A DNA stretch of 64,000 nucleotides from contig CM041465.1 in NCBI GenBank assembly GCA_023213395.1, positions 36,463,741 through 36,527,740 on the forward strand. The letters run 5' to 3'. A program made the position numbers and the translations under genes. How positions within the stretch are numbered: position 1 is the stretch's first letter; every line of letters begins with the position of its first letter. Below the pieces are notes generated by a model. The model was not told the DNA's origin and made no database searches. It saw only the letters and a program-made list of their open reading frames with translations. The DNA comes from Cycas panzhihuaensis (taxonomy: Eukaryota; Cycadophyta). Of this stretch, positions 50,060 to 59,268 are shown one piece after another.

Positions 50060-50384
50060 GGTTTGATCCTCCATTTGAGGGGAGCATCATGAAGGCGAAT
50101 CTTATGACATAACGAAGAATGAACACGGTGATATGACAAGCTGTTCAAAGCATAAAGAGTATAAAAGTTCAAGTCCAAATTACGACTACTCATCTACTTT
50201 TTGCATCAAGTTTCATCTACCTATAGTCTTCCTACATCATTCTATAATAAAGAGATATATGTGACTATAAGGGTGAGAAGCATTGACAAAGATCAAGATT
50301 GGAATTTCAAAGTTTCTTTCAAGTACCCGTTCCACAAGTTCAAGGGAAAGATACAAGTGTTCGTGCTGACATTAAGGGAGAGAA
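50060..50384 (+). other. Conserved 3' block of element H
   Basis: It is shared with G and in part with L. One frame (50201 onward) gives MHQVSSTYSLPTSFYNKEIY and FKVSFKYPFHKFKGKIQVF; the G version keeps this frame open. It may be the tail of a pol-derived sequence or a cis signal. It ends in the purine tract AAGGGAGAGAA before 50385. Confidence 0.6.
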
Positions 50385-50789
50385 TGTTGGGTGTAATGTC
50401 ATCACTCAACTCCCTCTTACCTACCAGGATTGTGCACCTCAATTTAGACATGTGATGCTCAACATGTCAAGGTAAGTTAAGGTAAGTTGAGTTAGTTTCA
50501 TTTGAGTTAAGTTAGTATTATTTTATTATTAATTTGAATTCAGGGGTTGAGGAGTTTCCTCCTCCCCAAACTATAAATGTTAAGGGTGTACAACCACGGT
50601 GTCTTTAGACACCACCTACTTTTGAGGAAGATTTGGAATACTCATTCTACTACAATGGATTGAACAACAAGGCTCTCATGTGTTATGCTATTGTAATTGG
50701 TGATACACTGCTGTATTAATGCAATACTAGTTTATGCTTATTTGATATATGTTCTAACCTCATAGTTTGCAAGCATATTTTTTCCATCA
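50385..50789 (+). repeat. 3' LTR of element H
   Basis: It is the mate of 47699-48106, ending CCATCA directly against the TSD TTAAT. The stem-loop is at 50598-50613. Confidence 0.93.
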
Positions 50790-50794
50790 TTAAT

Positions 50795-51772
50795 AAATCT
50801 CATGCAAGGTATCCACTGATCCTGCATTGCATATGCACATTTTGTTTGGTAGTTTTGTATGTCCTCTCACTTTCCCTAGTTCAATAGCAATATAAAATCC
50901 CTTCTCTACTCAACCCATAGTTAGCCATGCTCCTAATTTTCCTAACCTTAGTTTTTTCGTAGGTCAAATTCTAATTCCTCTCTATAACCCTAGTCCATCT
51001 CTTTACTCACCTACTCCTTCAACCCCTATAAACAATTCTCAATAGGACACCCTTCAACTTCAATCTATTCATCAGGTTTCACCTCTTAGTATTATCCCTT
51101 ACAAAACTCAGTCTAAATTTTCCCATGCCTCTTCAATTCCATATTATCAATATTGTCTTTTTCTATTAAATATTTTCTTTTATTTGAATAGTAATCCTAA
51201 AACCCTATTAAAGGATTTTTTCCACCAAGAATCACTATCACTAATTCCCCATCCATCTTTCTCTCCCAAAAGGTATTGTGGTCCAACAAAACTTATACAA
51301 ACTTTCATCTCCATCAAAGATATATTCTAAAATTTATCCCTTCTTTTTATACCTTCCAAGCTATGCTTGATCCTGGTTTATTCTCCTTTTTCTTTTTCCC
51401 ATAATAGGAAATCATTAATATATGACCCTCATAACCAATTCTTTTCCTAAAGCCTTCATGTCTTTTCCCAAAATTCATCCCATTCGAAAATAAAAGGTAC
51501 AAATGTAAGGTAAGACCAAGACAAGCCAATTGAGATCCCTCACAAGTCCTAGGATCCTTCTGATTCAGAACAAGATATCACATATACCTAGTCCCAAGAA
51601 TAAACATTAGCAAATACAAGATGCTTGCTAGAAAATCTCCATAGAAGATGCAAGATCAAACTAAATCTTCATGACCTACAGGATCTAGCTGAAGGTGGTT
51701 CAAAGATTAGACCAATCTACAAACATTTATCAATACTTCAAGGGTAAAGTATTATTTTAAGGGGAGGGGAAT
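50795..51772 (+). other. Internal region of S, second unit, 3' part
   Basis: It continues the S internal after H. One frame is rich in Pro and Ser with scattered stops and could be a decayed gag tail; no domain was recognised. It ends in the purine tract AAGGGGAGGGGAA. The first S unit lacks this segment. Confidence 0.5.
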
Positions 51773-52325
51773 TGTAGCATTTTAAAATATGGTTAAAAGT
51801 ATAACATGTGACCATTCAAATCAGAGGTCTGTGAACAATTATTCCAACAGTTTAGATGGAAGTCAATTCTGACATCTCTGTCAAAAGTGATGACTATTTA
51901 AAGTCATCCTGCTAGTTTTTGGAGAAGTTCTGACCAACTTCTATTTGAGCAGTATTAAGAAGAATATCACCTTTTCTTGCTAACTTTTATTACTATCCTT
52001 TAGCTGCTTATTTAAGGAGGATTTTCAGCCTTATTTGATGATCATCAGAGAAGTCTTGGACTGTAATACTTTTGGCCCTTTTAGGAGCATTGTGGAGGGC
52101 AGCTCGCCTTGAAGAGGGATTCATTATCAATAATAATTGCAGAGTCATTTGGTAATCTTGTATTTATTCAATTTATATTCATTTCATACCACTTTATATT
52201 TGTATGTCATAAGTATTCAAGTGGATTTATATTATTTCTCTCTTTATTATTTTGCAAGTGCATTTAGTGGATATTTTGCCTATTTTTTGTAAAATTTCTT
52301 AGAAGAATTCTGTAAGATCACTATA
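51773..52325 (+). repeat. LTR 3 of element S
   Basis: TGTAGCATTTTAAAATATG to GATCACTATA, followed by the TSD CTTGC. Confidence 0.88.
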
Positions 52326-53050
52326 CTTGCCTTGTGTTTGTTGATGGAACCATTTGCTTTAAACTTAAATTTTAAATACTATTTAGGCAATCTTCTTGGT
52401 GTTTCATATATATTTTCATTATTTTCAAGAGGAATTTATGCAAATTTTTAAGTAGATTTATTGGTCATAGGTACTAGTTATTCAACTTACCTTAAAGTGT
52501 TGGTTTTAGAATGAGATTGATGTGACGATTTTAAATCAGTGTCTTTAACTACTTTATCCATGTTAACTTCTTATTCACCTTCATAAAAAATTATATCTTT
52601 AGATATATGGATTTTCTTTGTATGTAAATTATAAAGTCTATAAACTTTACTTACTTCACTATACCCAATAAATATGCACTTCGCTATTTTCTCATTAAGT
52701 TTTTGTAACTTTTCCTTAGAAATGTGTAAGTAAATTATACAACCAAAAATTCTTAAGCGATTGATAATTGGTTTGAGTCCAATCCAAACTTCTTTAGGTG
52801 TTACATCCCTTATTGCTTTGGTTGTACTTTAATTTGTCAAATATGTAGTTGTCTTAACAACTTTGGCCTAAAGTAAATTTGGTACATTCTATATTTTTAT
52901 CATTAACCTTGTTTTCTCAACCAAGGTTCAATTCATCCTCTCAGTAATACTATTTTGTTAAGGTATATATAATAAAGAGAATTATCTTTAGATTTTACGA
53001 TCCTTATAAAATCAATCAAACTCTTTAGAAGTATACTCCCCACTATTAGT
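52326..53050 (-). pseudogene. pol: Element R pol, RT start and integrase C-terminal half
   Basis: Read right to left: integrase core NSGEYTSKEFD near 53040, then AIRDVTPKEVWIGLKP, IFGCIIYLHISKEK, KCIFIGYSEVSK and RLYNLHTKKIHISKDIIF, then the RT start near 52330. It is the upstream half of R relative to 44161-45492. It is truncated on the right by the F LTR at 53051; the rest of R should lie beyond the window, past F. Confidence 0.82.
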
Positions 53051-53333
53051 TGGAGGATAGAGCAAAACGAAGGATTACAAAGTCATCACCAAAATAATAT
53101 CAAAGTATTAACATAATTTCCAAAGTTAGAAGACGGTGTTTAGAAACACATTTAGGCCATAAGGCCCATTTAAATAGATAGGTTATTAGTCTTGCCCAAC
53201 ATCTACTAATATTAGTGTTAAAAAACACCATTAAAATATGTGGGTAGGCTAGCTACAGTGGCTAGAGTTAGCTCCATACCACCCAATGTTGACACACCCT
53301 TTTAGAATTTAATTTAATAAATATTATCCAACA
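53051..53333 (-). repeat. 3' LTR of element F
   Basis: In element orientation it starts TGTTGGATAATATTTATT after a purine tract (ATGGGAGATA). The stem-loop GGTGTTTTTTAACACT lies on the plus strand at 53214-53229. The left edge is set by where R integrase similarity stops. Confidence 0.7.
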
Positions 53334-53750
53334 TATCTCCCATAAATTGTTTATTAGAGAAGACTCTCTCTAAGATTGTCCCTAAATTTATGAAACTTTA
53401 TTTTTCCAAGAGCCTTAATAAAGGTGTCTACCACCTATTCCTATGTACTATAATAAACTAATTCAATCTCACTAGCTTGTACCAATTCCTTGATAAAGTG
53501 ATATTATATTTTAACATATTTCATTCTTCTTGAAAATCTAGATTACATGTCATTTGAATTGAACTTTGATTATCACACATCATATGTGTAAGTCCATCCT
53601 ATTTTATTTGTAGGCCTTAGAGTAATCGACATAGCCAAACTCTTTCACATACTCCTTCTACCTCTACTTTGTACTATGCTTCTATAATAAATAAGGATAT
53701 CTGTTGACTCCTTTTGAATCCTTTATCTTTGAAATATTTATACTTAAAGG
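53334..53750 (-). pseudogene. pol: Element F RNase H, 3' part, with an RT-like insert
   Basis: Read right to left: codons for FKYKYFKDKGFKRS, which look like RT (compare DKYFRDQGFERS in B RT), run directly into QQISLFIIEA and the usual RNase H line VCERVWL, MCDNQSSIQM, YHFIKELVQASEIELVYYS and KIKFHKFRDNL. The RT-like codons are out of place. The junction near 53715 suggests an internal rearrangement inside F. Confidence 0.65.
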
Positions 53751-54231
53751 CGAAGGAAAATAATACTGTAGCCAACCTATGCTCTGATACCAAATGATGG
53801 AAAAAATATGGAACCAAAGTGCTATGATACCATGTTAGAAATAATATTTGCAAGAAACAATAATAGCAAGACTATGCTCTATACCAGTATTGCATTAATA
53901 CATCAGTGTATCACCATTACAATAGCATAAACACATGAAAGCCTTGTCGTTCAATCCATTGTAGTAGAATGAGCATTACAAATCTCCTCAAAAGTAGGCG
54001 GTGTCTAAAGACACCAGGGTTGTACACCCCATAATATAAATAGTTTGGGGGAGGAGGGAAACTCCTCAACCCCTGAATTTAAATTAATAATAAAATAATA
54101 CAACTTAACTCAAATGAAACTAACTCAACTTACCTTAACTTACCTTGACATGTTGAGCATCACATGTCTAAATTGAGGTGCACAATCCTGGTAGGTAAGA
54201 GGGAGTTGAGTGATGACATTACACTCCAACA
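53751..54231 (-). repeat. 3' LTR of element G (left copy)
   Basis: In element orientation TGTTGGAGTGTAATGTC to TTTTCCTTCG. Compared with H the LTR has an extra 82-bp terminal part (53751-53832) with two embedded PBS-like motifs. The stem-loop is at 54000-54015. Confidence 0.88.
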
Positions 54232-54641
54232 TTCTCCCCCTTAATGCCAGCACAAACACTTGTATTTTTTCCTTGAACTTGTGGAATTGGTACTTGAAAA
54301 AAACTTTAAAATTCTGATCTTGATCTTTATCAACTCTTCTCACCCTTATAGTCACATATATCTCTTTATCATAGAATGATGTAGGAAGACTATAGGTAGA
54401 TGAAACTTGATGCAAATGTAGATGAATAACTGTAATTTAGACTTTGTCAACTGGAACATTAGGAAGGCTTTGAACTTGAACTTTTGTAATCTTTATGCTT
54501 TGAACAGTTGTCATATCATCAGGTTCATTCTTCGTTATGTTATAAGATTCATCTTCATGATGCTCCCCCTCAAATGGAGGATCAAATCCTTGTGCAACAA
54601 GGTGGTCCTGCATTTGATCTGAATCCTCATGGTTGTTGTCG
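54232..54641 (-). other. Conserved 3' block of element G
   Basis: It is the counterpart of 50060-50384 in H. The minus-strand frame from 54415 reads MHQVSSTYSLPTSFYDKEIY and FKVFFKYQFHKFKEKIQVF and runs open to the LTR. The purine tract (rc TAAGGGGGAGAA) abuts the LTR. Confidence 0.65.
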
Positions 54642-54965
54642 TCATGATCTATACGTTACATTACATCTCACATGCTCATCAAAAGTTTCATTAAATACAT
54701 TGGGGGTATCTCCCCCATAAATAGAAATCAGTAAATCCCAAACAGACTTAGATATTGTTAGTTCAGAAACTAGTGAAAATACATCATCATTCATAGTGCA
54801 AAATAATAAACCTAATACTTCATTATCTTTTCTAAAATTTTCTTTAATGCTAAGGTCACATTCATGTTGTAAATACTTTAAAAGATCATGTTCAATAAAG
54901 TAAGTTTGCATGGTGTCATACCATAGTGAAAAGTTATGGCCATCAAAAATGGGGAATTGTGCCAT
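54642..54965 (-). CDS. gag: Gag-like protein of element G (107 aa)
   Basis: It starts at 54965 with MAQFPIFDGHNFSLWYDTMQ, then TYFIEHDLLKYLQHECDL and SKSVWDLLISIYGGD, and ends at 54642 soon after VFNETFDEHVR. It is nearly identical to H gag over the first hundred residues, then runs out of frame earlier. It is the same short UBN2-type gag without zinc knuckle. Two independent copies with the same start and open frame support a real gene in the founder element. Confidence 0.7.
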   Translation of the reverse strand: MAQFPIFDGHNFSLWYDTMQTYFIEHDLLKYLQHECDLSIKENFRKDNEVLGLLFCTMNDDVFSLVSELTISKSVWDLLISIYGGDTPNVFNETFDEHVRCNVTYRS

Positions 54966-56640
54966 TTTGAAATCAATGTAATCAATAAGGAAATAATGAT
55001 GTGATCTTTTTCACTTATGCAAAAACTTGAAATAAACTTTTGAGAATAAAGAGTTTTCAAAAAATGCCAATTTCTCAAATAAGTAATGTAAATCTTCAAT
55101 AAAAAAAGATTTCCTTTTTTGTATAAAAATAACTTTTCTTTGAGAAAAATATATATTGCCTTATAAACAAATGCTGGTTTAAAACAACTTAAAATGCTTG
55201 TAGAAAGATCAAGTAGAAACCTTGAGTTAAACAATGAGATATAAACTAGAATTTTCTTAAAAATTTTGAAAAAAGATAAGTTTATTAGGATGTACTTGTA
55301 TGCTCAACTTTAACAGCTTGAAAACTATACTGAATAATGTCAGAATAACTTAAAATTTTACCAATATGTAGATTAATAAGGTGTGAATCCAATGAAACAA
55401 ACGGTTTTAAAAACGGGTACCAATAAGTCACAATTTGAATGAGGCAAAGGTATGGACCTCTTTGTGGAGCCTAACAGGAGCAGAGTAGTCAAAATTTGCA
55501 TAAAATTACTAATTAACCTTTAGAAAAAGTTGAACAAAGGATCAAATATTATTTATGAAGTGTTCAATATTCTTTCAATTGAAAAATTTTTGAAAAATAT
55601 ATTAAAAAGGTGTAAAAAATAGTAGATTTAAGGCAATGAGATACCTCAACTTTGACTGATTTGAAAGATAAGAAAAATGTGTCAAAATATATAGAAAAAT
55701 ATGTCAAAATGAAGAGAAATGAGTCAGCTTCCCAACGAAGCTGACAGAATTGAAATCTGATAAAAAAATGTAAAAGTTATAATGAAAAATGTAACAAGTG
55801 TCTTTATGGAGAATATTATAAAGCAGGCAAAAACCAACTAAATTCCTTATTTCAGCGATTAAAAATTTAGTGAAGATGAACTCAAAAAATTGAAGTAAAA
55901 AATGGGTATTAAAGTCTATACGATGTAGATCACTATAGAGAGAATTTAGGCACAAAACAGTTTACTAGACATAAATGACAGCCAGTTCTAAAAACGATTT
56001 TGTTAAAAATGCGAAAAAAGCTAAAATTTTAAAAGTCTAATGTTAAAATAGTCAAAACAGGGTCAAATTGGCACCAAATTGGTCATATGACCAGTCGAAA
56101 TTGGTGTACAGAAAATTTCTGATCTATTGGGATAGGTTTCGTCTGAAACTGATGAGCCAACAAGAAGTTATGGCCACAAAAGCGTCAATAACCCTATGGA
56201 AAATAAAATTTAAAAAAAAAAATAAGGTTTAAAATTAAAAAATACTTCTTAAAACTGGGTTTGAAGAGGGACTGAGCTAGGATTGAACCCAAGACCAGTT
56301 AGAAATTAAAGACCTCCAATGCCAAGAGGGTGAACTCGCTCGTCGAGTTAAAAAACACAACTTAAAACTAGATTTCAAAACGTGAACGCACAAACGCTGT
56401 CACAATATAATGTCACAATAATGAATGAATATAATGTTGCAATAATGATCAATATAAATTGAATGAAAGGGGCGCACAATAATGCACAAATATTCGAACT
56501 CAATAAACCAACCAAGTACAATAAATGAACAATACGGAAAGCGCAAATCAATAAATGTAATCAGCAATATGTATTGAAACCAAATAACAATGACGGAAAT
56601 AGAAACAAAGCGCTAATACCAAGTCAATAAATGTAAACGA
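54966..56640 (-). other. Leader of element G, part shared with H
   Basis: It is untranslated and matches the H leader up to about 56180 (for example the reverse complement of TTTCAGACGAAACCT). The stretch 56240-56350 contains a possible tRNA-like remnant. The small frames here are chance. Confidence 0.55.
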
Positions 56641-57560
56641 AATGATCAAATCTCAGCAAGTCAACAGCTTATACCCAAATGCAAACGCATATAATAACAA
56701 AACCTATGACGGGAAGTAGACGGAATGGATGTATACAAAACAATAATATATATAGAAACACACGTAAATGAATACAATATAAACATACGCATGGCGCAAT
56801 AAAGGAATACAAATCTGCGCCTCGATATGTGCATGGGCGGACGGTAATATACAGACGCAAAGCCCAAGGCAAATCCCCGCGGGATAGCAAACGCAGTAGA
56901 CTGAGCAAGGATCGCAAATGGGGCCGGATCACTGGCAGGAGCCTAAACGCGCCAAAACCAGATGCACAAGATCACAAACGGGAGCCTAAGCACGCCAAAT
57001 CCAGACGCCCAAGACGGGATGAGAGCCTGAACGCGCCAAGATAAGAGCCTGAACCCAAATCCTCCCGATGCACAAGATCACAAACGGGAAGACGCCAAAT
57101 GCAAGGCCTTGATGGCGTAGATATATGGGGCGGATTAGGCTGCTGTGTCAAGACACGGACGCCAAATGCGGCGATGCACACAAAGACAGGAGCAGGAGCT
57201 AGACACGCCAATACACACAAAGATAGAGGCGGGAGCCCGCACGGACACAAAGACAGGAGCAGGAGCTAGACACGCCAATGCACACAAAGACAGAGGCGGG
57301 AGCCTGAACTAGATACGCCAAGACCAGAGAGGCAACGCATAGACAGAGAGACAACGCAGGAGCACAGAGGCGAACACGCCAAAGATAACGCAAAGAGGCT
57401 GTGAGCATCTGCAGAGAAACGAAAATACCAAAATGGCACAAGAGCAAAAATGAACGGAGGCAGAGAGTGCAAAGATACACCACAGGCTGAGTAGCGTTAG
57501 CAACAAGCGAGGCACACAGGCCTTAGCAATGTTAACATGGAGAGAGGGTATCAATAATGC
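56641..57560 (-). repeat. GC- and CpG-rich block with tandem repeats in G leader
   Basis: It stands out from the AT-rich window by base composition. Degenerate units around GAGCCTGAACGCGCCAA recur, and a unit of about 68 bp is present twice in tandem (57177-57244 and 57245-57312). Open frames on both strands here are a by-product of low stop density and match no family recognised. It is absent from H. Confidence 0.8.
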
Positions 57561-58709
57561 AGGAGAGGCTCGTAATGGTTCTGAAAGAGTGCAGAGACGA
57601 TGAGAGCTCAAATATAATATTGAAATAGGAGTGGTGCAAAGAGCATAAGAAACTGAATATAATAACAATGCAAATAATGAATAATATAAATGACAGAGCT
57701 AATATATGAAAATCAGACAATGAGTAATATAATGGCAGGGTCAATATATGAAAACTGGACAACGCAGAGAGTGTATAAACCACAGATCTATGGAGCGTAT
57801 AAGACAAGAAAGTATATATTGAAGAGCAAAAGAACGAAGCAAAAAATATATATCAAAAAGTTTATTTATTTAGAGATAAAAGGAACGAAGAACCTGGTTC
57901 CCGTATGGTTGTACAAACTTCTGAGCGGGAGAACTTCCTTCACGGTGGATGAAATTCTGATCCGTCTTCTCCAGTGGATAGGTGAGCTCGCCAGAATCTC
58001 AACGAGCAGTCATATGGATACGTTTCGCCAGATGTATGAGCAACATAAACCAGTATTTGTAGTAGGCTTCTTCAAATTTCCAAGTGCATTCTCCAGTATA
58101 TAGATCTGTTGTAGATGCTTCTCCTGACTTTGAATATGCCCAAAAAACTGTAGATCTGTAACAATCTTAAAAATATAGTCAGAAAATATGATGAAAAAAT
58201 GTAAATCTGAGCTAAATATAGCATAAAATGCTGAAAAACCTTGATACAATAAGCAGATTTATAATAAAATAGCAGATCTGAAGTAACAAGTTGCAGATCT
58301 TTGAAAAAACTTGATAACTTTTGTATGCAGCTGATGCTCTTTTGTAAATCTGTAAAAAATATCAAATAAATAGACAAATAACTTGTAAACTGTCAAAATA
58401 TATAATAAATCTGTAAATCTGAAGAGAAAATAACTTGAATATGAGAATAAAACTTGAATGTATATAACTTACTGCTGAAAAATCCTTTGTAGATCTGCAC
58501 AAATCTTAAAATAGATCTCAGTAATATTTGTTGAACCAGAAATATAGCTCAATAATAATCAAAATCTGCTGAAATAATATATAAAACTTGCTAAAAATTT
58601 TTAGAAAATAAATCTAGTTAATATATATTGCTTGTAGAAAAAATATGTTGTAGAGTGCCAGTAGATCTTGTTGCTCTTCTTCAAAAACTCAACAGGTTAG
58701 CAATCGCCT
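57561..58709 (-). other. Leader of element G, PBS-proximal part
   Basis: It is AT-rich, with many short repeats of the GTAGATCTG type (for example near 58095, 58150, 58285, 58490). No coding sequence was recognised; frames such as 57690-58103 lack any known motif. Confidence 0.5.
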
Positions 58710-58865
58710 GCTCTGATACCAAGTTAGAAATAATGATAACAATAAATGCCTCCAAGGATTGAACCTTGGGCTCTAATACCAAATGCAAGAAAATAATACT
58801 GTATCCAACCTATGCTCTGATACCAAATGATGGAAAAAATATGGAACCAAAGTGCTCTGATACCA
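58710..58865 (-). other. Four PBS motifs at the 5' end of element G
   Basis: Plus-strand positions of the GCTCTGATACCA type: 58854-58865, 58814-58825, 58769-58781 (the one adjoining the LTR end and extended into GGTTCAATCC on the minus strand) and 58710-58721. The first two are inside the LTR, because the 3' LTR carries them too. Confidence 0.85.
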
Positions 58866-59263
58866 TGTTAGAAATAATATTTGTAAGAAACAATAATAGC
58901 AAGACTATGCTCTATACCAGTATTGCATCAATACATCAGTGTATTACCGTTACAATAGCATAAACACATGAAAGCCTTGTTGTTCAATCCATTGTAGTAG
59001 AATGAGCATTACAAATCTCCTTAAAAGTAGGCGGTGTCTAAAGACACCAGGGTTGTACACCCCATAATATAAATAGTTTGGGGGAGGAGGGAAACTCCTC
59101 AACCCACAATTCAAATTAATAATAAAATAATACAACTTAACTCAAATGAAACTAACTCAACTTACCTTAACTTACCTTGACATGTTGAGCATCACATGTC
59201 TAAATTGAGGTGCACAATCCTGGTAGGTAAGAGGGAGTTGAGTGATGACATTACACTCCAACA
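58784..59263 (-). repeat. 5' LTR of element G (right copy)
   Basis: It is the mate of 53751-54231, ending TTTTCTTGCA in element orientation. The stem-loop is at 59033-59048. Confidence 0.88.
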
Positions 59264-59268
59264 AAAGG

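Larger units (their letters stand above)
47699..50789 (+). mobile_element. Young gag-only LTR element H
   Basis: It is 3.1 kb with TSD TTAAT (47694-47698 and 50790-50794). The LTRs (47699-48106 and 50385-50789) differ at only a handful of positions by eye, so this is among the youngest insertions. It contains three tandem PBS motifs, a leader, one gag gene and a conserved 3' block, but no pol. It is a close relative of G. Confidence 0.93.
45493..52325 (+). mobile_element. Gag-only LTR element S with three LTRs, carrying H
   Basis: It has LTRs at 45493-46043, 46597-47153 and 51773-52325, with TSD CTTGC (45488-45492 and 52326-52330) around the whole. This makes a tandem LTR-internal-LTR-internal-LTR structure. 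Each internal starts with a PBS (TGGTATCGAAGC near 46046; TGGTATCATAGC near 47156) and a gag-like gene. Gag resembles Ty3-type gag, unlike the other elements here. No pol was recognised. Confidence 0.88.
53751..59263 (-). mobile_element. Young gag-only LTR element G
   Basis: It is 5.5 kb with LTRs of 480-481 bp (53751-54231 and 58784-59263) differing at roughly ten to fifteen positions by eye. TSD AAAGG is at 53746-53750 and 59264-59268. It carries gag, the conserved 3' block, a very long leader with a GC-rich block, and a PBS cluster. It has no pol and is a relative of H and L. Confidence 0.9.

Noticed and set aside
52326-53050. Integrase relic first taken as a separate copia element
   Set aside because: It joins 44161-45492 through the S insertion with TSD CTTGC and a continuous RT motif.
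53751-53832. First read as a piece of G internal leader left outside the 3' LTR
   Set aside because: The same bases follow the other LTR and end just before a third PBS, and the TSD AAAGG lies at the outer edge. They belong to the LTR.
56661-57807. Several overlapping frames on both strands rich in Arg, Ser, Leu and Cys
   Set aside because: They arise from low stop density in the GC-rich tandem block. No domain is recognisable and frames overlap on opposite strands.
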